64,000 bases of DNA from Companilactobacillus furfuricola (GCF_003946325.1 NZ_RHNT01000005.1:1-64000); one strand, 5' to 3'; shown: positions 1-8,575, counted from the first letter of the stretch. Notes: generated by a model from the letters alone, not told the origin. Numbers and translations: made by a program.

Positions 1-70
1 AACCGCCGTATACGGAACCGTACGTACGGTGGTGTGAGAGGTCGGTAGCCTAGCTACCTCCTACTCGATC
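1..70 (+). mobile_element. 3' end of a group II intron (domains V and VI)
   Basis: Positions 3-32 fold as a domain V-like hairpin (CCGTAC...GTACGG arms around a short loop). They are followed by a linker and a second hairpin with GGTAG/CTACC arms at 43-57, and by the CTACTCGAT ending typical of domain VI with its branch-point region. This arrangement is well known at the 3' ends of bacterial group II introns; the reverse transcriptase gene would lie upstream, outside the window. The exact 3' splice junction (about 69-70) is inferred. The intron abuts a truncated copy of the interspersed repeat seen at 10.4, 18.7 and 22.2 kb. Confidence 0.7.
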
Positions 71-89
71 GGCTGAGCCCATATAGCGC

Positions 90-225
90 CCCGACCCTCC
101 ACCTAGATGGTATGTATCATATCCCTTTCTGTTTGAGTTTTACCGATTTATTTTGATTAAATTGGCACTTTTTGCGCGTCCTGATTCTCACTTGTCTATC
201 TCAAATCTCTTCTGAATGGTCAGAG
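90..225 (-). repeat. Truncated copy of the family-1 interspersed repeat
   Basis: The stretch from CCTCCACCTAGATGG through TTTGAGTTTTACCGATTTA, AAATTGGCAC and TGTCTATCTCA matches, with substitutions, the flank of the 19-bp-armed core in block 3 (22262-22395). Block 3 has the same orientation; blocks 1 and 2 are inverted relative to it. The core itself is missing, and the group II intron end occupies that side. 226-408 is T-rich and holds no gene. Confidence 0.75.
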
Positions 226-408
226 CCGTTTATTCTTTTTTGCTCATTTCTTTTTTTATTTGCGCTTTTATTTCATTATTTCTTCCTTTTCTGTTGCTTT
301 TTTCTTAGCTTTTCTTTTTCTCTTGAAAAAGCTTTCTTGCCTTCTTTTTTTTCTAAATCAGTTACAATGTTAAGAGAGCTTACTAACTATTTTGAGGAGG
401 GGTGTCTT

Positions 409-1926
409 TTGGTTCGTTCTTATATGGCTATTGATTTGAAGTCTTTTTATGCTTCTGTTGAATGTATTGATCATGAGCTTGATCCGCTTAATGCTAATTT
501 GGTTGTGGCTGATAATTCTCGGACTGATAAGACTATTTGTTTGGCTGTTTCTCCTGCTTTGAAGCAGTTTGGCGTGCCTGGGCGGCCTCGGCTTTTTCAA
601 GTGGAACAAATTGTTTCTAAACTTAATCGTGCTCGGGCTGCTGCTTTGCCTTCTCATCGATTGACTAAATATTCTTCTATCAATCGGCAACATTTGCTTA
701 ATTCGCCTAGTTTGAAGCTTGGTTATAAAGTTGTTAAGCCTCGGATGAATTTTTATATGCATAAGAGTGCTGAGATTTATGGGATTTATTTGCGCTTTAT
801 TGCTGCTGAGAATATTCACGTTTACTCGATCGATGAAGTTTTGATGGATGTTACTGATTATTTAAAAACCCATGATACTTCGGCGCATGTTTTGGCCAAG
901 ACTATTATTCAGCAGATTCAATCTGAGACTGGAATCACTGCTACTGCTGGGATCGTGACTAATTTGTATTTAGCTAAGGTGGCGATGGATATTGTTGCTA
1001 AACATATTCCGGGAGATGCGGATGGTGTTAGGATCGCGCAGATGGATGAACACCAATACCGAAAACTGTTGTGGGCCCATCAACCTTTGACTGATTTTTG
1101 GCGAGTTGGTCGTGGTTACTCGAAGCGTCTGGAAAAATTAGGACTGCATACGATGGGCGATATTGCGCGTTGTTCTTTGGGTTCTTTGTCCGATGACAAA
1201 AATGAAGAGATCTTGTATAAAGAGTTTGGTAAAAATGCGGAGCTTTTGATCGACCATGCTTGGGGACGCGAGACGGCAACTCTGGCTGATATTAAAAATT
1301 ATAAATCTGATGATCGCGGGTTATACTCTAGTCAAGTTTTGATGAAGCCGACTTCTTTTGATGATGGCCTTAAAATAACTCGAGGTATGAGCGATGCGTT
1401 AGCTTTAGATCTGGTGGCGAAAAAAGTCGTTACTGATCGTATTGGCTTGATCGTTGACTATGATGTGAAAAGTCTGGAAGAAGATACGACTTTTTCAGGG
1501 ACGCTAGTCGACGATTATTACGGACGAAAAGCTCCTAAACCAGACCACGCTTTTCAAAATATGCCCGTTGCCACTTCCTCGTCTGAAGAACTAAGAAACA
1601 TTTTTAAAAAACTGTATCAGGAAAATATCAATCCCAAACTTTTGATCAGACGGATCACCGTTACAGCCAATCATTTGGTAGACGAACAATCTGCTGTTCA
1701 AGAGCAAAAGTACAAGCAGATCAGCCTTTTTGACGATACCAAAACTGAGATCAAGCAAGAAAAAGTCGATAACCATAAACGTCAAAAAGACCGCAAGATC
1801 CAGGAAACTATCTTGGAATTGCAGAAAAAATTCGATAATAAGAATGTCATTTTAAAAGCTTCTGATCTTGAAGAAGGGTCGACTACGATTGAACGAAACA
1901 ATCAAATAGGAGGTCATCACGCCTAA
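409..1926 (+). CDS. Y-family translesion DNA polymerase (UmuC/UvrX type)
   Basis: A 505-residue error-prone DNA polymerase of the UmuC/DinB superfamily, expected to copy damaged templates. The N-terminal D-x-K-S-F-[FY]-A-S-V-E-C motif lies at residues 9-19 (catalytic Asp9), and the palm S-I-D-E motif supplies Asp142/Glu143. A little-finger region and a Lys-rich tail follow. I chose TTG at 409 because GAGGAGGGG at 394-402 is correctly spaced; the longer reading from 172 adds a T-rich, hydrophobic non-homologous stretch. The stop overlaps the start of the YolD-like gene (TAATG), a pairing common in Firmicutes. The first third of the gene uses almost only T/G-ending codons, and this bias fades downstream. 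Confidence 0.9.
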   Translation: MVRSYMAIDLKSFYASVECIDHELDPLNANLVVADNSRTDKTICLAVSPALKQFGVPGRPRLFQVEQIVSKLNRARAAALPSHRLTKYSSINRQHLLNSPSLKLGYKVVKPRMNFYMHKSAEIYGIYLRFIAAENIHVYSIDEVLMDVTDYLKTHDTSAHVLAKTIIQQIQSETGITATAGIVTNLYLAKVAMDIVAKHIPGDADGVRIAQMDEHQYRKLLWAHQPLTDFWRVGRGYSKRLEKLGLHTMGDIARCSLGSLSDDKNEEILYKEFGKNAELLIDHAWGRETATLADIKNYKSDDRGLYSSQVLMKPTSFDDGLKITRGMSDALALDLVAKKVVTDRIGLIVDYDVKSLEEDTTFSGTLVDDYYGRKAPKPDHAFQNMPVATSSSEELRNIFKKLYQENINPKLLIRRITVTANHLVDEQSAVQEQKYKQISLFDDTKTEIKQEKVDNHKRQKDRKIQETILELQKKFDNKNVILKASDLEEGSTTIERNNQIGGHHA

Positions 1927-2354
1927 TGGACGAAAAGAAATTGATCGAGCAAAAGATCTTCAACGATACCTCCCAATACAATGACATCATGGATGTTCCA
2001 TACACGCATCCAAAGCGCCATTTACCCATGGAACAGCTCGACCGAGCCGCACAATTTGCTCCATTCGGGGCTCTTGAAGGATTCAATGGCTTGATCCAAG
2101 AGAAAACCAAAGACTATACCCGAAAAAAATATTCTACTCAGGAACAAGAGCAGCTGATCGATCGACAGATCGCCTATCTGAAAAAACATCCTGAACTGCT
2201 CGTAGATGTGAATTACTTTAACGATGAATCTGGATATTATGAACATCTTAAGGGTACTTATACTGATCAAGATATTGAGAAAGGTCGTGTGAAATTCAAC
2301 GATGTTTCTGTTGTGCAAGTTAATATTCGGGAGATCAAACTGGTTGGAAAGTAA
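1926..2354 (+). CDS. YolD-like family protein
   Basis: A 142-residue protein of the YolD-like family. The hallmark R-A-A-Q-F-A-P-F-G-A-L motif is at residues 40-50, followed by charged helices. Family members are usually encoded directly after a UmuC/UvrX polymerase, as here, and are thought to act with it; the biochemical role is not established. Its ATG overlaps the polymerase stop by one base and has its own AGGAGG, so the pair is translationally coupled. The operon ends at the terminator just downstream. Confidence 0.85.
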   Translation: MDEKKLIEQKIFNDTSQYNDIMDVPYTHPKRHLPMEQLDRAAQFAPFGALEGFNGLIQEKTKDYTRKKYSTQEQEQLIDRQIAYLKKHPELLVDVNYFNDESGYYEHLKGTYTDQDIEKGRVKFNDVSVVQVNIREIKLVGK

Positions 2355-2392
2355 AAGACCAAATCACGGAAAAGTGATTTGGTCTTTTTTTT
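2355..2392 (+). terminator. Rho-independent terminator of the polymerase/yolD operon
   Basis: A 13-bp perfect stem (AAGACCAAATCAC and its complement) with a short loop, followed by a run of eight T residues. Confidence 0.9.
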
Positions 2393-2471
2393 GGTTATTT
2401 TAATTGAGTGTATGATTGCGCTCATATGGGCAGTTGATTTGTTTGTTACCAAACTGTCTATTTTTATATCC

Positions 2472-2515
2472 AAAACGAGCTGAGTAATGCTGGTCTCCAG
2501 TTAACTGCCTGTTAG
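2472..2515 (+). repeat. Degenerate fragment of the family-2 structured repeat
   Basis: ACGAGCT...TCTCCAGTTAAC resembles ACGAGCT...CCTCCGGTTAAC in the intact copy that starts about 140 bp downstream. Its folding arms are lost. The rest of 2393-2612 contains no gene. Confidence 0.4.
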
Positions 2516-2612
2516 TAAGTAGGACTTAGTTGGCATTAAATAGTGCTTACCACTTTTAGGAGATAAACTTGCTACGGTTTAGATAGTGGTTTTTATCTTT
2601 ATCCTCAAGGAT

Positions 2613-2736
2613 GTTGAAACGAGCTCCGCGAGGTAGCGGCCTCCGGTTAACACAGGTAGTCGCGGCACTGCTTCGTAGCACCTTCTGCGACTACCTGCGT
2701 TAATCCTCAGCAGCTGACCAACCTCGCTGCGCTCTC
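2613..2736 (+). repeat. Family-2 structured palindromic repeat, copy A
   Basis: About 124 bp with nested helices: GCGAGGT/ACCTCGC outer, GGTTAA/TTAATCC, CAGGTAGTCGC/GCGACTACCTG, and an apical TGCT(TCGT)AGCA hairpin. Copies at 32671-32795 and 54834-54958 keep the same fold with different stem bases. It ends at the hicA stop codon. Confidence 0.75.
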
Positions 2737-2936
2737 TATTTATAAATATTTATTCCAGCTTGTTTCAAGATTTTACTTTCTATCCCATGTTCATATTCTT
2801 TATCGAAGTGAACTGGTACTGGAACGGTCACGTTGGTTACTGGATTGTACATTTTTAGATGTGAACCAGTTTGTGATTTCTCAACGAAACCATTTTTGCG
2901 CATGATTTTTAGTAATTTTCTTGGTTTCAATGCCAT
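2736..2936 (-). CDS. HicA-family mRNA interferase toxin, orphan
   Basis: A 66-residue HicA/YcfA-like dsRNA-binding-fold toxin. It has the typical K-L-L-K-I-M-R-K-N-G-F start and the G-S-H motif whose His is catalytic in the family, followed by a beta strand rich in V-P-V-P-V. The ATG at 2936 is preferred because AAAGGGGA precedes it; an upstream ATG adds six residues without a better site. No HicB antitoxin is visible on either side. Downstream comes repeat copy A, upstream the matrixin gene. It may be solitary, inactive, or controlled from elsewhere. Confidence 0.75.
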   Translation of the reverse strand: MALKPRKLLKIMRKNGFVEKSQTGSHLKMYNPVTNVTVPVPVHFDKEYEHGIESKILKQAGINIYK

Positions 2937-2965
2937 TGGACCATCCCCTTTCACTTGGATTAATG

Positions 2966-3739
2966 TTACTGGTTGTTGTTGTTGGTTGTGGTGTCGTTAG
3001 TGGAACCATTTGAATAGATCGTCCTCAAGGTTGATAGGTCACCTTGGGTTAGTTGTGTCATCCCTTGATCTGTGGGATACATGACTGATTGTGGATCACT
3101 GCTGTGTCCCAATCCTAGTGCATGACCTAATTCGTGAGTGGCAACGGAAACTGAGGTTGCTGCTGGATAATAGACGTTCAACTTCGCACTTCCGTGAACC
3201 CAGTCACCTAAGGTACTTTGAAATGATTCTGGTCCACCTTTACCTAATTCCATATCGACGGTGTCGCCTTGGACGTTTGTCGTGTTTTGATTATAAGTTC
3301 CCATGGCGATAGAATTCTGCATTCCCGATGCAGTTCCCGGGACCAATTTTACAATACCGGTATTATTATATGTATTAATTGCCTGCAAAAAAACATTTTT
3401 AACACTCTGCGGAGTTCCCTCCTGAAAATGATAATAGTAGGTGTTGGAAAGTGTCAATGAAGCAACGTTGGACTCAATTGGTATTGTTGAATCGGTAGTT
3501 TTTGGTTTAACTTCTTTTTGTTGACCAATTAGTTTGCTAGTGTCGATCTTAAAGTTCCCGATCTGGAAATTCGATAAAATGCTCCCAGCTGTATTTAGCA
3601 TTGAAGCACGCAAATTATTCAATGGCGCCGCCAAAGAACTTTGTCCCCCAGTAGCTTTCCATCCTGCAAAAGCTACTATACCGACCATAATAGCGATCAG
3701 TAACAATCCCCTAAATAATGTTTTTAAAAAATAACGCAT
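2966..3739 (-). CDS. Membrane-anchored matrixin (M10-like) zinc metalloprotease
   Basis: A 257-residue secreted or membrane-anchored metalloprotease. Residues 10-27 form an uncleaved-looking signal anchor, and 30-95 are a polar stalk. The catalytic domain follows, with the zinc motif HELGHALGLGH at 202-212 and the Met-turn at Met220 (S-V-M-Y-P), as in matrixins. The tail is Asn/Thr-rich. Such short matrixin proteases are common in lactobacilli; substrates are unknown. It reads toward hicA with a 29-bp gap and may be co-transcribed with it. Confidence 0.85.
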   Translation of the reverse strand: MRYFLKTLFRGLLLIAIMVGIVAFAGWKATGGQSSLAAPLNNLRASMLNTAGSILSNFQIGNFKIDTSKLIGQQKEVKPKTTDSTIPIESNVASLTLSNTYYYHFQEGTPQSVKNVFLQAINTYNNTGIVKLVPGTASGMQNSIAMGTYNQNTTNVQGDTVDMELGKGGPESFQSTLGDWVHGSAKLNVYYPAATSVSVATHELGHALGLGHSSDPQSVMYPTDQGMTQLTQGDLSTLRTIYSNGSTNDTTTNNNNQ

Positions 3740-3792
3740 TAACTTCTCACTTTCTTTGACAATTATTTAGGCACAAATTTAATCTTTGATTG

Positions 3793-4401
3793 TTAAATCT
3801 TATCTAATGAATTGCGACCAGGCTTAAAATCATTGATCACATCTTCAGTTGGATATCCTAGACCAATTCCCATAAAAATAGCTTCATCATCAGGGATTTT
3901 GAAATGATCATGGATCAAATCTGGATAACGAACAAAACCATAAGCTGGGATCGTTCCAACTCCATGATCTTGAGCTGCCAATAATACGGCATAACCAAAA
4001 GCTCCTGCATCATAAGCAACATAGCTAGATGCAGCTTTCTTAATTGTAATAAATAAAATTGAAGGAGCGTCAAAAAGCCGTCCATTAGCTGGACCAAATT
4101 CTTCCTTCTGTGGAGAATCAGCTGAACGATGTTGCCAATCTAAAATATTAGCATCCGCTTCGGCTGTCCACTCTTTAGGAGGAACCACTTCAGCGTGACT
4201 AGCAAGACCTTCAGAAAAGTTCTTCATATAAGCTTCACGAATTTCCTTAGCAGTCGCTCCAGTAGCCAGAAAAGCATGATAAGGCTGGCTATTCTCCCAA
4301 GAAGGAGCAGCCTGAGCTTCAGAAACAATAGCCTTCAAAGTATCCAAATCAACTTGTTTATCAGAAAAAATCCGAGTAGAATGCCGATCTAAAATAGTCA
4401 T
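3793..4401 (-). CDS. Nitroreductase family FMN oxidoreductase
   Basis: A 202-residue nitroreductase-fold flavoprotein expected to reduce nitro or quinone compounds with NAD(P)H. The R-H-S-T-R-I-F start, the A-Q-A-A-P-S-W-E-N-S-Q-P-Y segment that contacts FMN, and the C-terminal G-I-G-L-G-Y-P motif are all present. ATG 4401 follows GAGGAGAG at good spacing; the longer reading adds five residues. A second nitroreductase lies at 47.8 kb and is only distantly similar. The substrate cannot be predicted. Confidence 0.85.
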   Translation of the reverse strand: MTILDRHSTRIFSDKQVDLDTLKAIVSEAQAAPSWENSQPYHAFLATGATAKEIREAYMKNFSEGLASHAEVVPPKEWTAEADANILDWQHRSADSPQKEEFGPANGRLFDAPSILFITIKKAASSYVAYDAGAFGYAVLLAAQDHGVGTIPAYGFVRYPDLIHDHFKIPDDEAIFMGIGLGYPTEDVINDFKPGRNSLDKI

Positions 4402-4488
4402 AAAATCTCTCCTCATGTTGAAACTTTCCCTTATATCATAACCCTTCTAGTTCGCTCGAAGGCAAGAAAAAATATCTTAATTATTCAA

Positions 4489-4988
4489 TTACATTTTAAA
4501 TCTAAGTTCTTGAAATAGCTCATAAAAAGTAATTACTCGGACATCAAATTGACTTGCTACAGCAGAAATTTTAGGTTCCTTTGAAGAATATGCCCCTATT
4601 GGAGGTAATTGTTTATTTTTTCCCCCATCAAAAGTGACTATCGTCTGATGATACGCTTTTGCTGTAGCGATTAACCATGGGTCAGCTTTCCCATCAATGT
4701 TCCATTCATTAATGGCAGCATTATCCCATCTATTACTGCCGACAATCCAGCTTAAAACTTCCTGATACTCACTTAATATATTATTACCTACCATAATTAA
4801 GCGACTTGCGTAAGTAACTTTGACCCACAAACTGAGATCATCAGGATAAGCAATTCCTCAAAAACTTGTTTTAGCATATGAACATTAGATTGACTAGCAA
4901 AAAATATCCACAACGATGGGAAAACATCTCTACGGTACCATTTATTATTCCCATCAATTAAGGCATTAGTATCCAGCAAGTATTCCAT
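4489..4988 (-). pseudogene. Frameshifted PIN-domain toxin (DUF4411-like)
   Basis: The first reading frame (4988 to about 4850) gives M-E-Y-L-L-D-T-N-A-L-I-D with the first PIN acidic residue (Asp6), F-P-S-L-W, and V-F-E-E-L-L. The sequence then continues in another frame as D-D-L-S-L-W-V-K and on to A-D-P-W-L-I-A-T-A and T-F-D-G-G-K, the later PIN acidic sites. Together they make a normal-length DUF4411-type PIN protein broken by a one-base change near 4850. The start is two bases after the ImmA/IrrE stop, so the two were coupled as a toxin-antitoxin-like pair. Sequencing error is the alternative explanation. Confidence 0.75.
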
Positions 4989-4990
4989 AC

Positions 4991-6139
4991 TTATTCCATC
5001 CTTAATATTCTATCAACTATTTGATCATATGTTTTGACACTTGAGCCCAGCATATCTGCAGCATCTTTAATTGATATAGTCCCACTGGATTCACTTGATA
5101 TGATTGCATCCGTATATCGTCGATCAATTCTAGACATAACATTATTGATATAGTTGCCCCCGCCTTGGTGAGTCTCGTTCTGTGTTAATGCTTTTGACTG
5201 TTCTTTTATCGCCCAGTCAATTAATTCTTTGCGATATAAATTCAAATTCACCAATCTTATTGAAGTGGCAACGACACTGACATGAAAATGTCTAGCCAAT
5301 TCTTTCGTTTCAGTGTACGGATCATTATTCAAATTGATTTGGGCAAGAATAGTTCTTTCAGGAATTAAAACTCTTATGGTCACTTCGTTTATCCAGCGTT
5401 CATTTTTAACGTCAGAGTATGGTGAAACATTTAGTACCTCATCACTGCCAAGTAATACATGCACAAATTCATGAATCAAAGAAAAAATCTTGGCTCTTTT
5501 ACTATCACAAGAATTAATAAATATCAATGGAACAATATCATCTATCAGAACAAAAGCTCTAAATTCATTAACATCAAGCTTTCTGTGCGTATTTGATCCA
5601 GCAATTCCACTCTGCATAACCATAACCCCACAGTTAGTGATTCTTTCCCTAAGGGTATTAAAAAAGCTTTGGTCATCCATAGTAACAGAGAAACGACTTT
5701 CAAGATTCAGAATGCTTATGATATCTTGAGCAGCGTCGTCTGGTGACACTGATACATCAACCCTACCCAACAATTTAGAGCGTTCAGCATTTTCCTGAAC
5801 AATTAGATAGTTTCTCATCCATGCTTGTTTAACCTTCATCGAATTAATTGTATCGATTAATTTTCGACTAGGTATAACTTCTTCATTGTTAACCGTCCGA
5901 TATTGAACAAAATCATTTTCTTCGTGGGGGATTTTATCATCCAAGAAATATTGAAAAGGGATCCGGGTATCTTTGCTAAACGCACGTAATTGATTGAAAG
6001 TAGGATAGTCACTATCGGAATCTGCATTTTGCCATCTATTCAAAGGGTATTTGTATTCTAAAAAATCAGAGCTTTTTTCACCATTGTCGATGGCCCATTG
6101 AATAACCTTACTATTAACTGGAATACGTAGAATAGACAT
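4991..6139 (-). CDS. ImmA/IrrE-family (M78) metallopeptidase, antitoxin-like partner
   Basis: A 382-residue protein with an N-terminal XRE-like or helical region (1-75) and an ImmA/IrrE metallopeptidase domain. The zinc motif HEFVH is at 223-227, and Glu252 in W-I-N-E-V is a plausible third ligand. A C-terminal helical tail follows. ATG 6139 has a strong AGGAGG. Large COG2856-type proteins of this layout are commonly paired with a downstream DUF4411 PIN toxin, as here, and are treated as its antitoxin or regulator. With the toxin frameshifted, this gene is probably a remnant partner. Confidence 0.85.
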   Translation of the reverse strand: MSILRIPVNSKVIQWAIDNGEKSSDFLEYKYPLNRWQNADSDSDYPTFNQLRAFSKDTRIPFQYFLDDKIPHEENDFVQYRTVNNEEVIPSRKLIDTINSMKVKQAWMRNYLIVQENAERSKLLGRVDVSVSPDDAAQDIISILNLESRFSVTMDDQSFFNTLRERITNCGVMVMQSGIAGSNTHRKLDVNEFRAFVLIDDIVPLIFINSCDSKRAKIFSLIHEFVHVLLGSDEVLNVSPYSDVKNERWINEVTIRVLIPERTILAQINLNNDPYTETKELARHFHVSVVATSIRLVNLNLYRKELIDWAIKEQSKALTQNETHQGGGNYINNVMSRIDRRYTDAIISSESSGTISIKDAADMLGSSVKTYDQIVDRILRME

Positions 6140-6296
6140 AAGATTCTCCTCCTTTCAATGATTTAAAATAATAATATCATGTAAGAAATGCAGTGTCTAA
6201 AACGACGTTATAATTTTTGTCTATAGCCTGATACAAAGGCATTTCCAACAAACATTCAATCAAATAGCTGCGGTAACTTTAAAAAAATGTCAAAAA

Positions 6297-6331
6297 AATA
6301 GACCCCACTAAGTAAGTGGAATCTATATATT
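6297..6331 (-). terminator. Terminator downstream of gpmA
   Basis: On the minus strand, ATAGATTCCACT pairs with AGTGGGGTCTAT and is followed by seven T residues. Confidence 0.8.
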
Positions 6332-6336
6332 AAACT

Positions 6337-7026
6337 TTAGTTTAATTTTTCTTTATGTGTAACGTTCAACTTGTCATCCAAGTCGTAAACAACTGGTTCA
6401 CCAGTTGCCATTTCAACGTCCATGATGTCTTCGTCAGAAATGTTTTCGATATATTTTGTTAGGGCACGTAGTGAGTTACCGTGTGCAGCGATGATAACGT
6501 TCTTGCCATCTAACAACTTAGGAGCAATTTCGTCTTCCCAGAAAGGAATAACACGTTCCAAAGTAACCTTAAGGTTTTCTCCACCTGGAACAATTCTTGG
6601 GTCCAAGTTTGCGTAACGACGATCGTTAGCTGCTGAACCTTCGTCTGTAGCCTTCAATAATGGTGGCAATGTATCGTATGAACGTCTCCAGATATGAACT
6701 TGTTCATCACCATATTTCTCAGCAGTTTCTTTCTTGTTCAAGCCTTGAAGTGCACCGTAGTGACGTTCGTTCAATCTCCAAGTCTTTGTTTCAGGGATCC
6801 AAAGTTGGTCGCATCCTTCAAGAGCATAGTGCAATGTCTTGATGGCACGAGTCAATACTGATGTATAAGCTTGATCAAACAAGATGCCTGATTCTTTGAG
6901 AAGTTTACCAGCATTTTGTGCTTGCTTAACGCCTTCTTCACTAAGGTCAACGTCAACCCAGCCAGTAAATTGATTAGATAAATTCCATTCACTTTGTCCG
7001 TGACGAATGAAAACTAATTTTGCCAT
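6337..7026 (-). CDS. gpmA: 2,3-bisphosphoglycerate-dependent phosphoglycerate mutase
   Basis: A 229-residue glycolytic enzyme interconverting 3- and 2-phosphoglycerate in the cytosol. R-H-G-Q-S-E-W at 8-14 carries the phosphohistidine, and [10 protein letters not shown] near the C-terminus carries the second active-site His. L-N-E-R-H-Y-G and the C-terminal lid region are also family-typical. ATG 7026 is preceded by AGAGGAAA; the longer reading (12 extra residues) is not conserved. It is monocistronic, bounded by terminators on both sides. Confidence 0.95.
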   Translation of the reverse strand: MAKLVFIRHGQSEWNLSNQFTGWVDVDLSEEGVKQAQNAGKLLKESGILFDQAYTSVLTRAIKTLHYALEGCDQLWIPETKTWRLNERHYGALQGLNKKETAEKYGDEQVHIWRRSYDTLPPLLKATDEGSAANDRRYANLDPRIVPGGENLKVTLERVIPFWEDEIAPKLLDGKNVIIAAHGNSLRALTKYIENISDEDIMDVEMATGEPVVYDLDDKLNVTHKEKLN

Positions 7027-7083
7027 TTCATTTCCTCTTTTCATTTCTTTAACAAAATACATTTTACACGATTTATGGTATAA

Positions 7084-7109
7084 AAAAAAGTGGAACTAGT
7101 CCACTTTAA
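7084..7109 (-). terminator. Terminator overlapping the stop of the 489-aa gene
   Basis: On the minus strand, AAAGTGGA pairs with TCCACTTT over a four- to five-base loop, followed by eight T residues. The left arm includes the stop-codon region. Confidence 0.8.
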
Positions 7110-8575
7110 TGTTTATAAATAGGTGTTTCGACATCATCAAGGGTCGAGATGTCCATTTTCACCTTTGCATTAGAATTTAAGTAACCGTTAACATTGTCGT
7201 TACCTGCGAAAACGGCCGTAACTTTATCTGTACCATTTAACAAATCAGTCACGATCCCAGCGTTTTGATCTTGCGTCATCACGATCGGAATAATTTCGAT
7301 CCCATTATTGCGCAATTGCAAAAGCTTCTTATAAAAATGCGAATCGATCGAGACAAAAATAGTAGCTTGCATATTGCGTAAAGCTTGATTCTTCAACCAC
7401 CAGAAAATGAGCTCTTCATCGCTATTGAAAGTACTGATCAAAACATTGCCGGCGGAGAACAATTGAATGAATGGTTCTTCATCAGTGTAACTCTTGATCA
7501 AAACTAAAGTACCATCTTGACGATAAAAGTTCTCACGGATCACGCGGTTTGGGTTTTGGGGGTCGTAAAATTGGGTAGCAGAGTTCACGCCATTAACATC
7601 GAAAATGTCTCGGCTCAACAATTTTCGGTCATCGTAGTGACGGATAACCTTCAATTGACCACGATTATTACGAGCGACCTCCATAATCAAATGTTCACCA
7701 TCATAAACTTTATCAATATTCTTATCATCAACGTGTTCGATCCGATAGTCATCTTCATAAGGGATCTCAGCTGGCGAAACGGAGACGTTCTGGTTGCGGC
7801 CCTGCAAGTCGTTATACATGTTCAATAAGTACGAGTTAGGGTTAACTAAGTCTGAATTCTGGTAATCTGCCCATGTAGCATTTGCCAGGTCATCGTAAGA
7901 AACCGTGATCGTATTAGCTAAAAAGCCGTGTGCATCAAACGTGTGCGTCAGTTGTCTCCACATTTGGCGTTCATTGTCAGATGGATCATTATTTAAATGA
8001 TCACTAAAAATAAAGTAGTTGCGGTTAGGATCTAAGAAGATCTCATTAGCCATCTCATCCGAACCGAACCATTTCTTAAGAGAAGTATTAATATTCTCTA
8101 CTTGATCAGAAGTCTCTTTGCGAGCATTAGCTTGGTCATCCCCTAAACTACGAAGCACATAGTTATAGTAACTACGAGCTGACAACAACTGATGACGAAG
8201 TTGCTTCTTCACATCATTTTCCTGTTCAATGATCCCCTGAAGATCAGCCTCAGTATTCTCCCAATCATTATTATCCTTCTCAGGCACAGGTTGTTCCTCA
8301 TAATAATAACCATTCAACTCCGGACCATCCGGTTGAACTGAACCCCCATTAGAAAAATCCCCTTGTGGAAAATCAGCACCAGGTTGAGCATTATCAACAG
8401 GTTGACTTTCTTGAGGATCCGGCTCGATCGGTGCCGAAGTAGCACTAGTAGCAGCTTGTTGAGGAAATGGTGGAACACTACTAAATTGGTTATTTAGTTG
8501 TGAATCATTGTCATCAAAGTTGGAAAAATTATCATTAGCATCATCATTCTTCTTATTTCTATCAAAAAAAGACAT
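7106..8575 (-). CDS. Unrecognised 489-aa protein with disordered N-terminus
   Basis: I do not firmly recognise this protein. Residues 1-110 are low-complexity (Asp, Asn, Gln, Pro) and likely disordered. A helical segment follows around 115-170, then a mixed domain. Residues 270-370 (Y-D-G-E-H-L-I-M-E-V-A, F-Y-R-Q-D-G-T-L-V-L-I-K) weakly resemble the substrate-binding add-on of GtfA/Asp1-type glycosyltransferase proteins of accessory Sec loci. No catalytic glycosyltransferase domain, signal peptide or membrane segment is seen. ATG 8575 has GGGAG eight bases upstream. It is not part of a visible SecA2 locus. Confidence 0.7.
   Translation of the reverse strand: MSFFDRNKKNDDANDNFSNFDDNDSQLNNQFSSVPPFPQQAATSATSAPIEPDPQESQPVDNAQPGADFPQGDFSNGGSVQPDGPELNGYYYEEQPVPEKDNNDWENTEADLQGIIEQENDVKKQLRHQLLSARSYYNYVLRSLGDDQANARKETSDQVENINTSLKKWFGSDEMANEIFLDPNRNYFIFSDHLNNDPSDNERQMWRQLTHTFDAHGFLANTITVSYDDLANATWADYQNSDLVNPNSYLLNMYNDLQGRNQNVSVSPAEIPYEDDYRIEHVDDKNIDKVYDGEHLIMEVARNNRGQLKVIRHYDDRKLLSRDIFDVNGVNSATQFYDPQNPNRVIRENFYRQDGTLVLIKSYTDEEPFIQLFSAGNVLISTFNSDEELIFWWLKNQALRNMQATIFVSIDSHFYKKLLQLRNNGIEIIPIVMTQDQNAGIVTDLLNGTDKVTAVFAGNDNVNGYLNSNAKVKMDISTLDDVETPIYKH

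Noticed and set aside
172-408. N-terminal extension of the Y-family polymerase
   Set aside because: The extra 79 codons are T-rich and hydrophobic, and the strong GAGGAGG lies just before TTG 409, next to the conserved catalytic motif.
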